Assembly (NCBI RefSeq): GCF_000685235.1
Contig: NZ_ARYH01000001.1
Location: forward strand, 1,860,001 to 1,924,000
Reading direction: 5' to 3'
Length of the DNA stretch: 64,000 nucleotides
Origin: Hyphomonas adhaerens MHS-3
GTDB lineage: Bacteria; Pseudomonadota; Alphaproteobacteria; Caulobacterales; Hyphomonadaceae
A program made the position numbers and the translations under genes. Below the pieces are notes generated by a model, which was given only the letters and a program-made list of their open reading frames with translations, did no database searches and was not told the origin of the DNA. Positions 1 through 8,126 of the stretch are shown in pieces; position 1 is the first letter of the stretch, and each line of letters opens with the position of its first letter.

Positions 1-381
1 GATGAAGATCCGGTCGCCGAACGCGTTGCCGCCCTCGCCGGTGCCGAGCGTGATGCCCGGCTGGGCACGGAACAGGTCCCGGAAGGATTTGGCGCCGAGG
101 TCGTGCAGCGTTTCGTCGGTGATGACCGTGATGGTCTTCGGCGTGTTCAGCAGGTCTTCGGTGAACAGTCCGCTGGCCGAACGGATGGCCCGGTAGGGTG
201 CGTCCGGGTCGCCATAGGGATTGGTGTCAGCTGTTACGTCGGTGACGGTGATGGTTTCATTGCGCAGTTCCGGCTCGTCGGGCTCGTCTGCGAAGGCCGG
301 CGCGGTGGCTGCAACGGCGACTGCCGCATACATGCCGACCTGTGCGCGGAGGCTCCGCGGTTTGCGAATGGCTTGTCTCAT
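1..381 (-). CDS. TonB-dependent siderophore-type receptor, N-terminal part (cut by window edge)
   Basis: Reading the minus strand from an ATG at 381-379 gives 127 codons that stay open to the window edge. The protein begins with a basic, hydrophobic signal peptide ending near AFA-DEP. A TonB-box-like segment (ETITVTDV) follows, then the start of a plug domain: the stretch LLNTPKTITVITDETLHDLGA is split here as LLNTPKTITVI and TDETLHDLGA, and RDLFRAQPGITLG follows it. This is the typical opening of TonB-dependent siderophore receptors of the outer membrane. The barrel lies outside the window. A good ribosome binding site (AGGGAGAA) precedes the ATG, and two Fur-like boxes lie upstream, so iron-repressed siderophore uptake is the best inference. 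The ligand cannot be told from the plug. Confidence 0.85.
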   Translation of the reverse strand, partial: MRQAIRKPRSLRAQVGMYAAVAVAATAPAFADEPDEPELRNETITVTDVTADTNPYGDPDAPYRAIRSASGLFTEDLLNTPKTITVITDETLHDLGAKSFRDLFRAQPGITLGTGEGGNAFGDRIFI

Positions 382-430
382 TTAGTTCTCCCTGAGGCCT
401 TTGTTTGTGACCGTTCAGGAGGGGCCTAAT

Positions 431-477
431 GAAAATGAGAATTAATCGCAAGTAATTTTGCAAATAATTCTCAGGCG
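431..477 (-). promoter_or_regulatory. Pair of Fur-like iron boxes upstream of the TonB receptor
   Basis: TGAGAATTA at 436-444 and its exact inverse TAATTCTCA at 465-473 flank an AT-rich centre. Each arm extends into a Fur-box-like sequence of the ATTCTCATT / TTGCAAATAATTCTCA kind. The sites lie 55-95 bp upstream of the receptor start. That Fur controls siderophore receptors through such boxes is established for the family; binding here is inferred. Confidence 0.6.
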
Positions 478-514
478 CATTTGCATTTGTGGATTCTGGG
501 GCATCCCAAGCGAA

Positions 515-547
515 AAGCGCCCGGTCCTTGTCCAGAACCGGGCGCTT
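515..547 (-). terminator. Rho-independent terminator of the thiolase gene
   Basis: AAGCGCCCGGT at 515-525 pairs perfectly with ACCGGGCGCTT at 537-547 around an 11-base loop. On the minus strand the stem ends in TTTT and lies just past the thiolase stop codon. Confidence 0.75.
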
Positions 548-585
548 GTCAGAATCTGCCGTCAGGCAGGTGATCAATCAGGCGA

Positions 586-1836
586 TCAGGCGTCGATACG
601 CTCGATGATGATTGCCGGGGCCATGCCGCCAGCGGCGCACATGGTGACCAGGCCGTAGCGGCCGCCGGAGCGCTCAAGTTCGTCCAGCGCCGTGCCGATC
701 AGGATCGAGCCGGTTGCGCCGATCGGGTGGCCAAGCGCCATGGCACCGCCATTGATGTTGACCTTGCTGCGGTCGAGATCGAGGTCACGGATGAACTTCT
801 CGGCCACAACCGAGAAGGCCTCGTTGATCTCATAGACGTCGATGTCGCCGGTCGTCAGGCCAGCCTTGGCCAGCACTTTCTGCGCGGCCGGAACAGGCGC
901 GTTCAGCATCAGCGTCGGGCAGTCGCCCATGTTCGCCGTTGCCACAACGCGGGCGCGCGGCTTCAGGCCGTGCTTCTTCATATAGTCCTCGGACGTCACC
1001 AGGATGGCGCCGGATCCGTCGACAACGCCGGACGAGTTGCCGGCATGGTGCACGTGCTGGATCTTGCCTTTCAGCTGCGGGTATTTCTTCTCGATCAGGC
1101 CGCCATAAGTCATGCCCTTGTCGTCGACGGGCACGTCCCAGAACATGTTGAACACGGTCTTCAGGCCAGCGAGGCTTTCCATCGAGGTGCCCGGGCGCGG
1201 GAACTCATCCTTGTCGAGGGCGAGCGAACCGTCGCGGTTGTAGACAGGCACGACCGACTTGTCGAAACGGCCTTCCTTCAGGGCGCGGTCGGCGCGTTCC
1301 TGGCTGACCACGGCCAGCTGGTCGACGGCTTCACGGCTGATGCCTTCCAGCGTCGCGATGGCATCGGCGCAGCAGCCTTGTTGCGATTGCGGGTGCATCT
1401 CGCGCAGGTGCAGGTTGCCGGCGTCCATCATCGGCGGGTTTTTCGGATCGGCGGTCGCCGCCGTGTAGCTCATCATCTCGCAGCCACCGGCCACGATGCA
1501 GTCTTCCATGCCCGACATGATCTGAGCCGTGGCCAGTGCCACAGTGGTGATGCCGGAGCCGCAGAAGCGGTCGAGCGTGACACCGGAAGCTTTCACGTCA
1601 TAGCCGGCGTCGAGGGCAGCCATGCGGCCCATGTCGGCGCCCTGGGCGCCGCGCTGGCTGGACGTGCCCCAGATGACGTCGTCCACGGTGGCGGTGTCGA
1701 GCTTGTTACGCTCGGCGATCTGGCCCAGCACGGTGGCGGCCAGGTGCTGCGGGTGCAGGTGGGCAAGCGATCCCTTGCCAACTTTGCCGATACCGCGCGG
1801 TGTGCGGCAAGCATCAATGATGAAGGCCTCAGCCAT
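586..1836 (-). CDS. Acetyl-CoA C-acyltransferase (thiolase)
   Basis: A 416-residue thiolase that catalyses thiolytic cleavage or condensation of acyl-CoA with acetyl-CoA in the cytoplasm, as in beta-oxidation. The N-terminus [12 protein letters not shown] is a thiolase signature. The acylated cysteine is C92 in [13 protein letters not shown]. The C-terminal half carries [17 protein letters not shown] (active-site His) and the second catalytic cysteine in [12 protein letters not shown] near the end. Length is normal for the family. It stands alone, with its own terminator and a palindromic site upstream that resembles operators of fatty-acid or branched-chain acid degradation genes. Whether it is biosynthetic or degradative cannot be decided from sequence; the RTPRG...LGQIAERN pattern and regulation favour degradation. 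Confidence 0.92.
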   Translation of the reverse strand: MAEAFIIDACRTPRGIGKVGKGSLAHLHPQHLAATVLGQIAERNKLDTATVDDVIWGTSSQRGAQGADMGRMAALDAGYDVKASGVTLDRFCGSGITTVALATAQIMSGMEDCIVAGGCEMMSYTAATADPKNPPMMDAGNLHLREMHPQSQQGCCADAIATLEGISREAVDQLAVVSQERADRALKEGRFDKSVVPVYNRDGSLALDKDEFPRPGTSMESLAGLKTVFNMFWDVPVDDKGMTYGGLIEKKYPQLKGKIQHVHHAGNSSGVVDGSGAILVTSEDYMKKHGLKPRARVVATANMGDCPTLMLNAPVPAAQKVLAKAGLTTGDIDVYEINEAFSVVAEKFIRDLDLDRSKVNINGGAMALGHPIGATGSILIGTALDELERSGGRYGLVTMCAAGGMAPAIIIERIDA

Positions 1837-1874
1837 GATCAGTCTCCGGTTTCCTCAGTTAGTATGGCGCAGGT

Positions 1875-1888
1875 TTACGCGAACGTAA
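1875..1888. promoter_or_regulatory. Palindromic operator upstream of thiolase (LiuR-like)
   Basis: TTACG-CGAA-CGTAA at 1875-1888 is a perfect 5-bp inverted repeat with a 4-base centre, about 40 bp upstream of the thiolase ATG. It resembles the TTACG-N4-CGTAA type motif reported for LiuR-family (MerR) control of acyl-CoA degradation genes in proteobacteria. Assignment to a regulator is inference. Confidence 0.45.
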
Positions 1889-2012
1889 GGGGCAGCGGAA
1901 GTCGTGACGCCGGGGCAGAGTCCCTAACGTCAATACAGTGTGACTTTGAATATTCTATCGAATGTGGGATATTCATAAGATGACAAGGGAGTCGAAACGC
2001 GGGCCGACCAAA

Positions 2013-2969
2013 ATGGCGGACCGGTGGCATGTCAAAGGTGCCTTATTCAGCGTTCTGGCCCTGATGGGCTGCTTTCCGGCGTTTGCCAACGAACGTCTGG
2101 TTATCCCGTTCGAGGTGAATGAATATCATCATATGGTCGTGCACTTGGAAGTGAACGGGAACGATCGAACGACCGGTATCATCGACACCGCAGCGACTTT
2201 TCCGATGATCAACCGGCGCACGGCGCGTCTGGCCGAGCTTCTGGACGTTGAAGAAAATCCGCCTTTGATCAACGTACTGGGCCTGACCGGAGAGGGTATC
2301 TATCCTGTTGTCGAGCTGGAGACGCTGCTGATCGGGAACGTCATGAAGCAGGATGTACCGGTTGCCCTGAACGTGGATCTGGATGTCACGGGCGCTCAGA
2401 ATGTCCTGCCCGCGAGCGCTTTTGAAGGCGATGTGATCGACTTCGATTTCGAGAACATGCAGGTGATGGTCTATGACGGGCGGCCCGACCGGTCCGTCCG
2501 CCGGGTATCCAGTTCACTGAAATACGCCGATGAGAACGGGCTGATTTTCGTAGAAGTCCGGATCAATGGCCGTAAAGGCCGGGCACTGATTGATACCGGA
2601 TCCAGCGTGACCTTTATCAACAGCCGGTTTGCGGAAAGCTCCCATACGAAAACGAACGAAGAAAAAACACAGATCCTCCAGGGAGCCACAGGGGGTGACC
2701 AGTCCCTGCGCGTTGCCACTTTGAGAGTCCTGGAGATCGGAGATTACCGGGTGTCGGATATGGATATCCTGGTGAGCGACCCGCCATTGTTTGAATATCT
2801 TGGTATGCACGAAGAACCGGCGATGGTGATTGGCCTCGACCTCCTGTCGTCTTTCCGGCTGCAGATCGACCGCCGGCGCAACAGAGTCGTCCTGAGCCTG
2901 CCGACCAGCCGCCGCTTTTCCAGAGGCCTCAACTTTAACGCCCGGGACACGAATATTCCGGAATTTTGA
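2013..2969 (+). CDS. Exported protein with two retropepsin-like aspartyl protease domains
   Basis: Exported or lipid-anchored protein of about 318 residues. The N-terminus MADRWHVKGALFSVLALMGC is a signal sequence; LMGC could be a lipobox. Two aspartate motifs in pepsin-retropepsin style follow: GIIDTAATF (D58, first lobe) and ALIDTGSSVTF (D194, second lobe), the second being the canonical D-T-G-S. A single chain thus holds both lobes that retroviral proteases supply as a dimer. The first motif is D-T-A rather than D-T-G. Upstream in-frame ATGs at 1962 and 1980 also exist; none has a clear ribosome binding site, and I chose the one giving a compact signal peptide. Substrate unknown. It stands alone between convergent and divergent neighbours. 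Confidence 0.75.
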   Translation: MADRWHVKGALFSVLALMGCFPAFANERLVIPFEVNEYHHMVVHLEVNGNDRTTGIIDTAATFPMINRRTARLAELLDVEENPPLINVLGLTGEGIYPVVELETLLIGNVMKQDVPVALNVDLDVTGAQNVLPASAFEGDVIDFDFENMQVMVYDGRPDRSVRRVSSSLKYADENGLIFVEVRINGRKGRALIDTGSSVTFINSRFAESSHTKTNEEKTQILQGATGGDQSLRVATLRVLEIGDYRVSDMDILVSDPPLFEYLGMHEEPAMVIGLDLLSSFRLQIDRRRNRVVLSLPTSRRFSRGLNFNARDTNIPEF

Positions 2970-2978
2970 TCGCTGCGC

Positions 2979-5813
2979 CTAACCGAATGCGCCATAGGCG
3001 TGTGTGATGGCCAGGCTGATCCCGTGTAGGGTCCGGCCGATTTCGTCCAGCGGCGCAATGATGTCCTTGTGGATGCGTTCGTACCCATATGACGTGCTTC
3101 GGGTCTGGCTGCCGGGTTCGGTCAGGGCCTGCAGAGGTGTGTCCTGATCGCGGGCGCGGGGAAAGATCTCACTCAACAGCTCGACCACTTCTGCAAAGCG
3201 CATTTCCGCAATCATGTTCACGACGTCGCGGGCGCTGGCATCATGACGTTCCGAAAGCCGCGGCAAGCGGCCGGCCAGGGCAAAGGCCCGCATCATCAAT
3301 GCCTGTCGAACGGCGTGAAGCACGTGCAGGGCGAGACGGTTTTCATGACGCTCTTCCGTGGATGGGGCATCCTGCAGCTGGGCAGTGAGCCGGTCGAACC
3401 GGCGCAAGTCGACCGATAGCAGGTTGGCGATCCGGTTGATGGAGACGGCTGTCTCATCGGCTCGCAAGGCGTAGTAGACGGCCCTGTAGGCGGCGGCGCC
3501 GCTTTCGGTCTTCATCATGCGGGCATGGGCGATCCAGACGCCCGGATCATAGACGCTGGCATAGCCGCGCAAAGCGGGCAGGCTGGTCAGTCCGCGGGCC
3601 TTCGCAGCGAGGAAGACCAGCTGGCGCATACGCGGGCTGGTATCGATCAGCTCCACCAGCCGTTCCGTCTCGCGCTGCAGGGACGAGCCGATTCCGGCGG
3701 CGGTGTTGGCCGGAACGCTCAGTTGCTGCAGCGTGGCATTATGGGAAATCGCGCGCAGGGATCGCGGGCCGGAAGGGCCGGCCGCGCGGCGCTTCGGCCG
3801 TGACCCTGCTTTGACCGTCAGTCCGCTGGAGAACGCGCCCAGAAGGCGCCCGTAATCCGGGTTCACGAACAAACGTTCATGCCAGGCGCGCAGGGCGCGG
3901 TAGAAGTCCCAGACGAGGTCCGTTCGCGTATAGAACGGGTCTGTCTTCGACGCTTCGTCGACCGGTTTGAAAATGTGCACGCCCCAGGCGGCCATGGTCG
4001 CGTCCGCCAGGACAGGCGTTGCGAAGTGCAGGTAACCGTCCCCGCCCTGAAAGCTGACTTCATGGCGCAGGTTCAGGCCGCGCATCTCCGCGCCGGCCCG
4101 GGTCCAGGGCGTCAGCAAATGGTCGAACCGCTGTTCGAATGTGCCCGGCCATGCGCCCCGCCCCATGGACTCGCCATGCGTGTTGAAGATCAGCAGGTCG
4201 ACATCGGCATTCTTCGCGGCAAGCGCGCGCGAGATAAGATTGTGAATGCGCTCAATCGCCATGTCGGCTGCGACCTGCCCGATGAACCGTCCAGCGTCGG
4301 AGAAGCCGAGCTGGATCGACAGATAGCCGCGCTCTTTCACATAGGCGAGGAATTCGGGCTCCTCCAGCAGCCGTTCGATGAAGCGGCCTCCAGTTTCCAG
4401 GGCTTCCGGCGTCTCGAACAGCGGTGAGATATCGAGCATCTCATCGACACCGTACTGGCGGGCAAGATAGAGCGCGCCCATCACGGTGGCCGGGTTTTCG
4501 CTTTCGGCGATCAGGAAACGGATGACCGAGCCGGCATCGATGTGCTTGAGGATTTGAGCGCACATCATGAACTGCCGCCGGGCCGTCGATTGCTCCATGA
4601 ACAGGTCGCCGAAATTGACGTTCACGGGTTTTGACTTGCGGGCCTTCTGGGCGAGTTCCGCCAGCGCCACACGGCCAAGCTCGCGATCTTCTGTCTCGAG
4701 GCCGAGGTCCCGGTTGATGACCGTCCGCACCTGGGCCGCGTTGACGCGCAAATGGATGCGGGCGGTGCCGAGTTGCTGGGCGGCGACTTCGGCCCGGAAG
4801 GCGATCAGGTCCGCGGCGAGGGCATCGCTTGCGGCCGGGATGGCAGAGTCGAGCACGGCTGTGATTGCGGCGGCATCGAGAATGATATGCTGGTCATGTC
4901 CGGTCAGCGCATTGGCAGCCGCGACCAGATTGTCGGCATCGGTCAGGTCTTTCGCGAACAGTTCTGCATGAGACCGGGTAAGCCGGGCCGCGGCGGCGAG
5001 GCGGCGGGCGAGGCCGTTGAGGCCCGGCACCTTGCCATGGGCGGCAAGCAGCGTGCCCAGCCGGTCAGCATACCGCTCCAGCTGCATGGCCTTTTCCGTC
5101 AGGCGGAAGGTCAGCGATTGCGACCAGTGAATATCGGCCCGGCCGTCGAGGTCATAGCCGACCCAGCATGCCAACGTTGGCATCGCCGGGCGAAGCTCCC
5201 GCCAACGATCCGGGAAAGATGTCCTCGCAATTTTGAGAATGGCTTCCGCCATCTTCCGCTGGGCATGCGCGGCATTTTCGAGGGCGGTCTGCACTTCCTC
5301 ATGTTCGCCATAGAGGCTGATGGCCTGGTTCCAGTCGCGGCTGTCGGCCTTGATCAGTTTTGCGAGGCGGGCGCGGCTGGCTTTGGTCGGCTTGCCGACA
5401 TGGTCGGCGAAGGCGGCCCGCAGCTCTGTCGACAGGGCGAAGGTCGGGTGGCCGGTAAAGACCAGCCCGCCGCGTTCCTGCGCGACGGCCTCTGCGAAGG
5501 CATCGAACCCCTGCTTCGCGATTTCCTCCAGCCGGGAGAGCAGCGGGGCCCAGGCGGCGGTTTCGTCGGCCCCGGCATGCTGGGCGCGGAAACGGCTGGC
5601 CCGTTCGTCGATGAGTTCGAGATGGACTTCATTGGCCAGCGCCGTGAGGCCTGCCTGGCTGGCCTTTCCGTCTTCCATGTCCCGGAACAGGGTCTGGGTC
5701 AGCGCAAAGACCGAATTGGTCATCGGATCAATGTCGATCCGCTGGGCTTGTTCGCGCAGAAATTCCTGCGCGGCATCAAGGGTTAAAGGCGGCGTGGAGG
5801 ACGTCTTGTTCAT
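2979..5813 (-). CDS. Phosphoenolpyruvate carboxylase homologue with divergent catalytic motifs
   Basis: At 944 residues this matches PEP carboxylase in length and overall order. VFTGHPTFALSTELR (118-132) corresponds to the FTAHPTE motif and keeps the catalytic His. QLGFSDAGRF near 504 corresponds to GYSDSxKDxG but has lost the Lys-Asp pair. NTHGESMGRG near 546 corresponds to FHGRGGxxGRG with two residues missing. AGSRPKRR near 672 matches the GSRPxKR motif, and the C-terminus (GRTLHGISLAITHAYGAFG) matches the terminal NG-NTG region only loosely. The canonical enzyme carboxylates PEP to oxaloacetate. The missing residues make full activity doubtful, so this may be a specialised or non-catalytic paralogue, or the group's own divergent enzyme. 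It is transcribed alone. Confidence 0.8.
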   Translation of the reverse strand: MNKTSSTPPLTLDAAQEFLREQAQRIDIDPMTNSVFALTQTLFRDMEDGKASQAGLTALANEVHLELIDERASRFRAQHAGADETAAWAPLLSRLEEIAKQGFDAFAEAVAQERGGLVFTGHPTFALSTELRAAFADHVGKPTKASRARLAKLIKADSRDWNQAISLYGEHEEVQTALENAAHAQRKMAEAILKIARTSFPDRWRELRPAMPTLACWVGYDLDGRADIHWSQSLTFRLTEKAMQLERYADRLGTLLAAHGKVPGLNGLARRLAAAARLTRSHAELFAKDLTDADNLVAAANALTGHDQHIILDAAAITAVLDSAIPAASDALAADLIAFRAEVAAQQLGTARIHLRVNAAQVRTVINRDLGLETEDRELGRVALAELAQKARKSKPVNVNFGDLFMEQSTARRQFMMCAQILKHIDAGSVIRFLIAESENPATVMGALYLARQYGVDEMLDISPLFETPEALETGGRFIERLLEEPEFLAYVKERGYLSIQLGFSDAGRFIGQVAADMAIERIHNLISRALAAKNADVDLLIFNTHGESMGRGAWPGTFEQRFDHLLTPWTRAGAEMRGLNLRHEVSFQGGDGYLHFATPVLADATMAAWGVHIFKPVDEASKTDPFYTRTDLVWDFYRALRAWHERLFVNPDYGRLLGAFSSGLTVKAGSRPKRRAAGPSGPRSLRAISHNATLQQLSVPANTAAGIGSSLQRETERLVELIDTSPRMRQLVFLAAKARGLTSLPALRGYASVYDPGVWIAHARMMKTESGAAAYRAVYYALRADETAVSINRIANLLSVDLRRFDRLTAQLQDAPSTEERHENRLALHVLHAVRQALMMRAFALAGRLPRLSERHDASARDVVNMIAEMRFAEVVELLSEIFPRARDQDTPLQALTEPGSQTRSTSYGYERIHKDIIAPLDEIGRTLHGISLAITHAYGAFG

Positions 5814-5920
5814 ACCCGCGAGTCAAACCGGCCTTTGACCGGAAAGTCAAAGCGAACCTCTCCCGCCGGAAGCATAATACGGCGCCTGACTGGAGATAAC
5901 AGGCGGCTGTGCCGGATATC

Positions 5921-6832
5921 CTAGCGGCGGCGGACGAACTTGATGGCGCCAAACAGGCCGGCGAGCACGGAGCCGATCCCGCCGAGGAATACGGCGAGCG
6001 GGTTGGCCTGATCGGCGAAGGCAATCGCGCGGTTGATGCCGGTCACCTGCACGGTCACCGTATTGTGGAACGTGCGCAACGGCACGGCCGGGCCCTCATC
6101 GATGGCATAAATGTCGAAGGTCAGTTCCTGATTGCCGGCCGTCAGCGGGGTGACGGACCAGCGCCAGGTGTTCTCGGTCAGTGGCGAGATGGTTTGCTGT
6201 TCCGGGGTCATCGCCTTGATGGCAAAACCCGACCCGGACAGGCGGGCCTCGACCGTTTTGGAAACCTGGGCTGTGCCCTCTGAAATATTGCCATGGCCCG
6301 GCAGGGCATCGACGGCCGTGGAATCGCCGGTGGCGTCGATGGCAAGAACGGCTTCGAAGGGCCGTTTGTATTCGGCGGTTGTCGGCGTCTCGTGGGCTAC
6401 CGGCACTGTCTTGAGATTGTTCAGGAACGCATCGGATGGGGTGGGTGCCATGACATCCGGGGCCACTTCGACCCTCGCCATGGATTCAGCCGCGGCGGAT
6501 CCACTGCCTGACAGGCCGTCTGGATTGGACATTGGCTGGTCCAGCGTCGGCGCGGGCACAGAGCGGGAAAGGGACGGGACGGAGGCCGTTTCAGCCAGGA
6601 TTTCGTCTTCCGGGCCGGGCGGCAGAGGCTCGGCTTCCGGCAGGGCTTCGACCATGACCTCGTCTTCGACGAACGCCTCTTCTGCAGGTGCCGGTTCCGC
6701 CATGTCTGACTCGAGCGCCGCAGATTTCGTCATCGCGTTGCCAGGTCCGTACAGCTCCAGCATGCGGGCGCCGCCATAGCCCGCCACGATCAGGCCAGCC
6801 AGAAGGACAAGAATCGAGAAGAATCTCAACAT
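5921..6832 (-). CDS. Membrane-anchored protein with periplasmic beta-rich domain, function unknown
   Basis: About 303 residues. A transmembrane helix lies near the N-terminus (MLRFFSILVLLAGLIVAGYG), followed by a long acidic Ala-Pro-Glu-rich linker (about 35-130). A globular segment (about 155-265) contains VEARLSGSGFAIKAMTPEQQ and TWRWSVTPLTAGNQELTF, and a second hydrophobic segment with RRR end closes the protein. The globular part resembles, by eye, a beta-sandwich found beside transmembrane helices in several signalling or effector-associated proteins, where the pattern is pushed-out strands followed by W-x-W-x-V-x-P. Function is not known. A GTG nine bases upstream (6841) with GGAG in front is an equally good start. 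It lies between rlmB and the PEP carboxylase homologue on the same strand. Confidence 0.65.
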   Translation of the reverse strand: MLRFFSILVLLAGLIVAGYGGARMLELYGPGNAMTKSAALESDMAEPAPAEEAFVEDEVMVEALPEAEPLPPGPEDEILAETASVPSLSRSVPAPTLDQPMSNPDGLSGSGSAAAESMARVEVAPDVMAPTPSDAFLNNLKTVPVAHETPTTAEYKRPFEAVLAIDATGDSTAVDALPGHGNISEGTAQVSKTVEARLSGSGFAIKAMTPEQQTISPLTENTWRWSVTPLTAGNQELTFDIYAIDEGPAVPLRTFHNTVTVQVTGINRAIAFADQANPLAVFLGGIGSVLAGLFGAIKFVRRR

Positions 6833-6882
6833 GGCGATCACGTGCTCCGTACGGTGAATCCCGGCCGGACCCTAGCAGAGGT

Positions 6883-7719
6883 TCAGGCGCCGGGAAAACT
6901 GTTCCGGGCTGCTTCGTAGAAGGCAATTGCGGCAGCATTGGACACGTTGAGGCTTTCCATGGCTGCGCTGATCGGGATGCGGGCAAGTTCGGCGCAGGCT
7001 TTGGCGACGCCCGGGCGGAGGCCCGGACCTTCGGCGCCCAGCACGATGGCCAGTTTCCCGGCCCCTTTGACGGCCTGCGCGATGTCGGCTTTGCCCTCAC
7101 CGGCCAGGCCGACCGTGTGATACCCCGCCTCTCCCAGCTGTTCGAGGGCACGGGAAACGTTCACGACGCGGGCCTCGGCCACGGTTTCGATGGCGCCAAC
7201 AGCACTTTTGGCAACGATTCCGGTGATTGGCGGGGCATTCCGGGTTTGCAGAACGAGCGCGCCGAAGCCGAATGCGGCAGCCGACCGGTAGATGGCCCCA
7301 AGATTGTGGGGGTCTGATACCTGATCCAGCACCACAATCCGGTCCACGCCCTCATGGATCAGGTCTTCCAGCGCGACCGGGTCCAGCGGTTCGGCGCGCA
7401 GGGCGAGGCCCTGGTGGACCGAACCGGGAGGCAGCCGCGTGTCGATGTCCTTGGCCGTCACGATCTGCGGTTCTGGCGATCCCGCAGGCAGGCGGGCCGC
7501 GGCATTTTCGGTCGCCAGCAGCTGGATCAGCTTGCGTTCCGGGTTTGCCAGCGCCGCTTCGACCGCATGAATTCCCCAGATCCAGACTCCTGATTCATCA
7601 GATGTGTGGCCTTTATTGGGATGCCGGGGGCCCGGCCGGTGCCCCGACGGAGGGCCGCCGTCCTGCGGCCGGCCCGGGCGGCCGTGTGCATTTCGCCGTC
7701 TTCCATGGTTGCGCGGCAT
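6883..7719 (-). CDS. rlmB: 23S rRNA 2'-O-ribose methyltransferase of the TrmH/RlmB family
   Basis: A 278-residue SPOUT methyltransferase. The first 40 residues are basic and disordered. A substrate-binding domain (about 45-115, VWIWGIHAVEAALANPERK) follows, then the SpoU catalytic domain. Its three motifs are DQVSDPHNLGAIYRSAAAFG (motif 1), AIVLGAEGPGLRPGV (motif 2) and IPISAAMESLNVSNAAAIAFYEA (motif 3, knot). The family transfers a methyl group from SAM to the 2'-O of a guanosine in 23S rRNA (G2251 in E. coli), assisting ribosome assembly. Divergent from the tRNA pair next to it, a common neighbourhood in alphaproteobacteria. Confidence 0.9.
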   Translation of the reverse strand: MPRNHGRRRNAHGRPGRPQDGGPPSGHRPGPRHPNKGHTSDESGVWIWGIHAVEAALANPERKLIQLLATENAAARLPAGSPEPQIVTAKDIDTRLPPGSVHQGLALRAEPLDPVALEDLIHEGVDRIVVLDQVSDPHNLGAIYRSAAAFGFGALVLQTRNAPPITGIVAKSAVGAIETVAEARVVNVSRALEQLGEAGYHTVGLAGEGKADIAQAVKGAGKLAIVLGAEGPGLRPGVAKACAELARIPISAAMESLNVSNAAAIAFYEAARNSFPGA

Positions 7720-7827
7720 TTGGTGTTTCCTTATAAGGCCGCTTCCGGAGTGGATCGGCGGTGCTGCGGCGCCTATGTGAAGCCCCGGTCGGACGGCGTC
7801 AACGCCGTGCGGCCCGTGAGGTCCCGT

Positions 7828-7911
7828 GGAGGGATGGGTGAGTGGTTAAAACCGCCAGACTGTAAATCTGGTCCGCAAGGTACGCTGGTTCGAATCCAGC
7901 TCCCTCCACCA
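7828..7911 (+). tRNA. tRNA-Tyr (GTA)
   Basis: A class II tRNA of 84 bases including encoded CCA. The acceptor stem GGAGGGA (7828-7834) pairs with TCCCTCC (7901-7907). The anticodon stem CCAGA/TCTGG encloses loop CTGTAAA with anticodon GTA at 7862-7864. A variable arm is present, and the T-loop reads TTCGAATC. Confidence 0.97.
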
Positions 7912-7936
7912 CTTCAGGCGGCTGCATGCTTACGGC

Positions 7937-8010
7937 GCGGGTATAGCACAATGGTAGTGCAGCAGCCTTCCAAGCTGAGTATGTCGGTTCGATTCCGTCT
8001 ACCCGCTCCA
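7937..8010 (+). tRNA. tRNA-Gly (TCC)
   Basis: 74 bases including encoded CCA. The acceptor GCGGGTA (7937-7943) pairs with TACCCGC (8000-8006). The anticodon loop CTTCCAA carries TCC at 7969-7971. The T-loop TTCGATT is canonical. Two stem positions look unpaired: G-A at the top of the anticodon stem and T-T in the T stem. It follows tRNA-Tyr by 25 bases and is probably co-transcribed. Confidence 0.95.
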
Positions 8011-8126
8011 GCATTTCATCCCAGCCGCGGAAAAGTCGCAACCAGACCGAGGGTCTGAAGCTGGACTGTGCCAAATCGATAAAATTTGGCGGTTTATAGG
8101 AGAAATGGGCTTAACGTCTCTGGTGT

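Noticed and set aside
727-1983. Plus-strand open frame antisense to the thiolase
   Set aside because: Composition rich in His-Arg-Val-Gly with no recognisable domain, fully inside a canonical thiolase.
4752-5786. Plus-strand open frame antisense to the PEP carboxylase homologue
   Set aside because: Shadow composition; no ribosome binding site or known domain.
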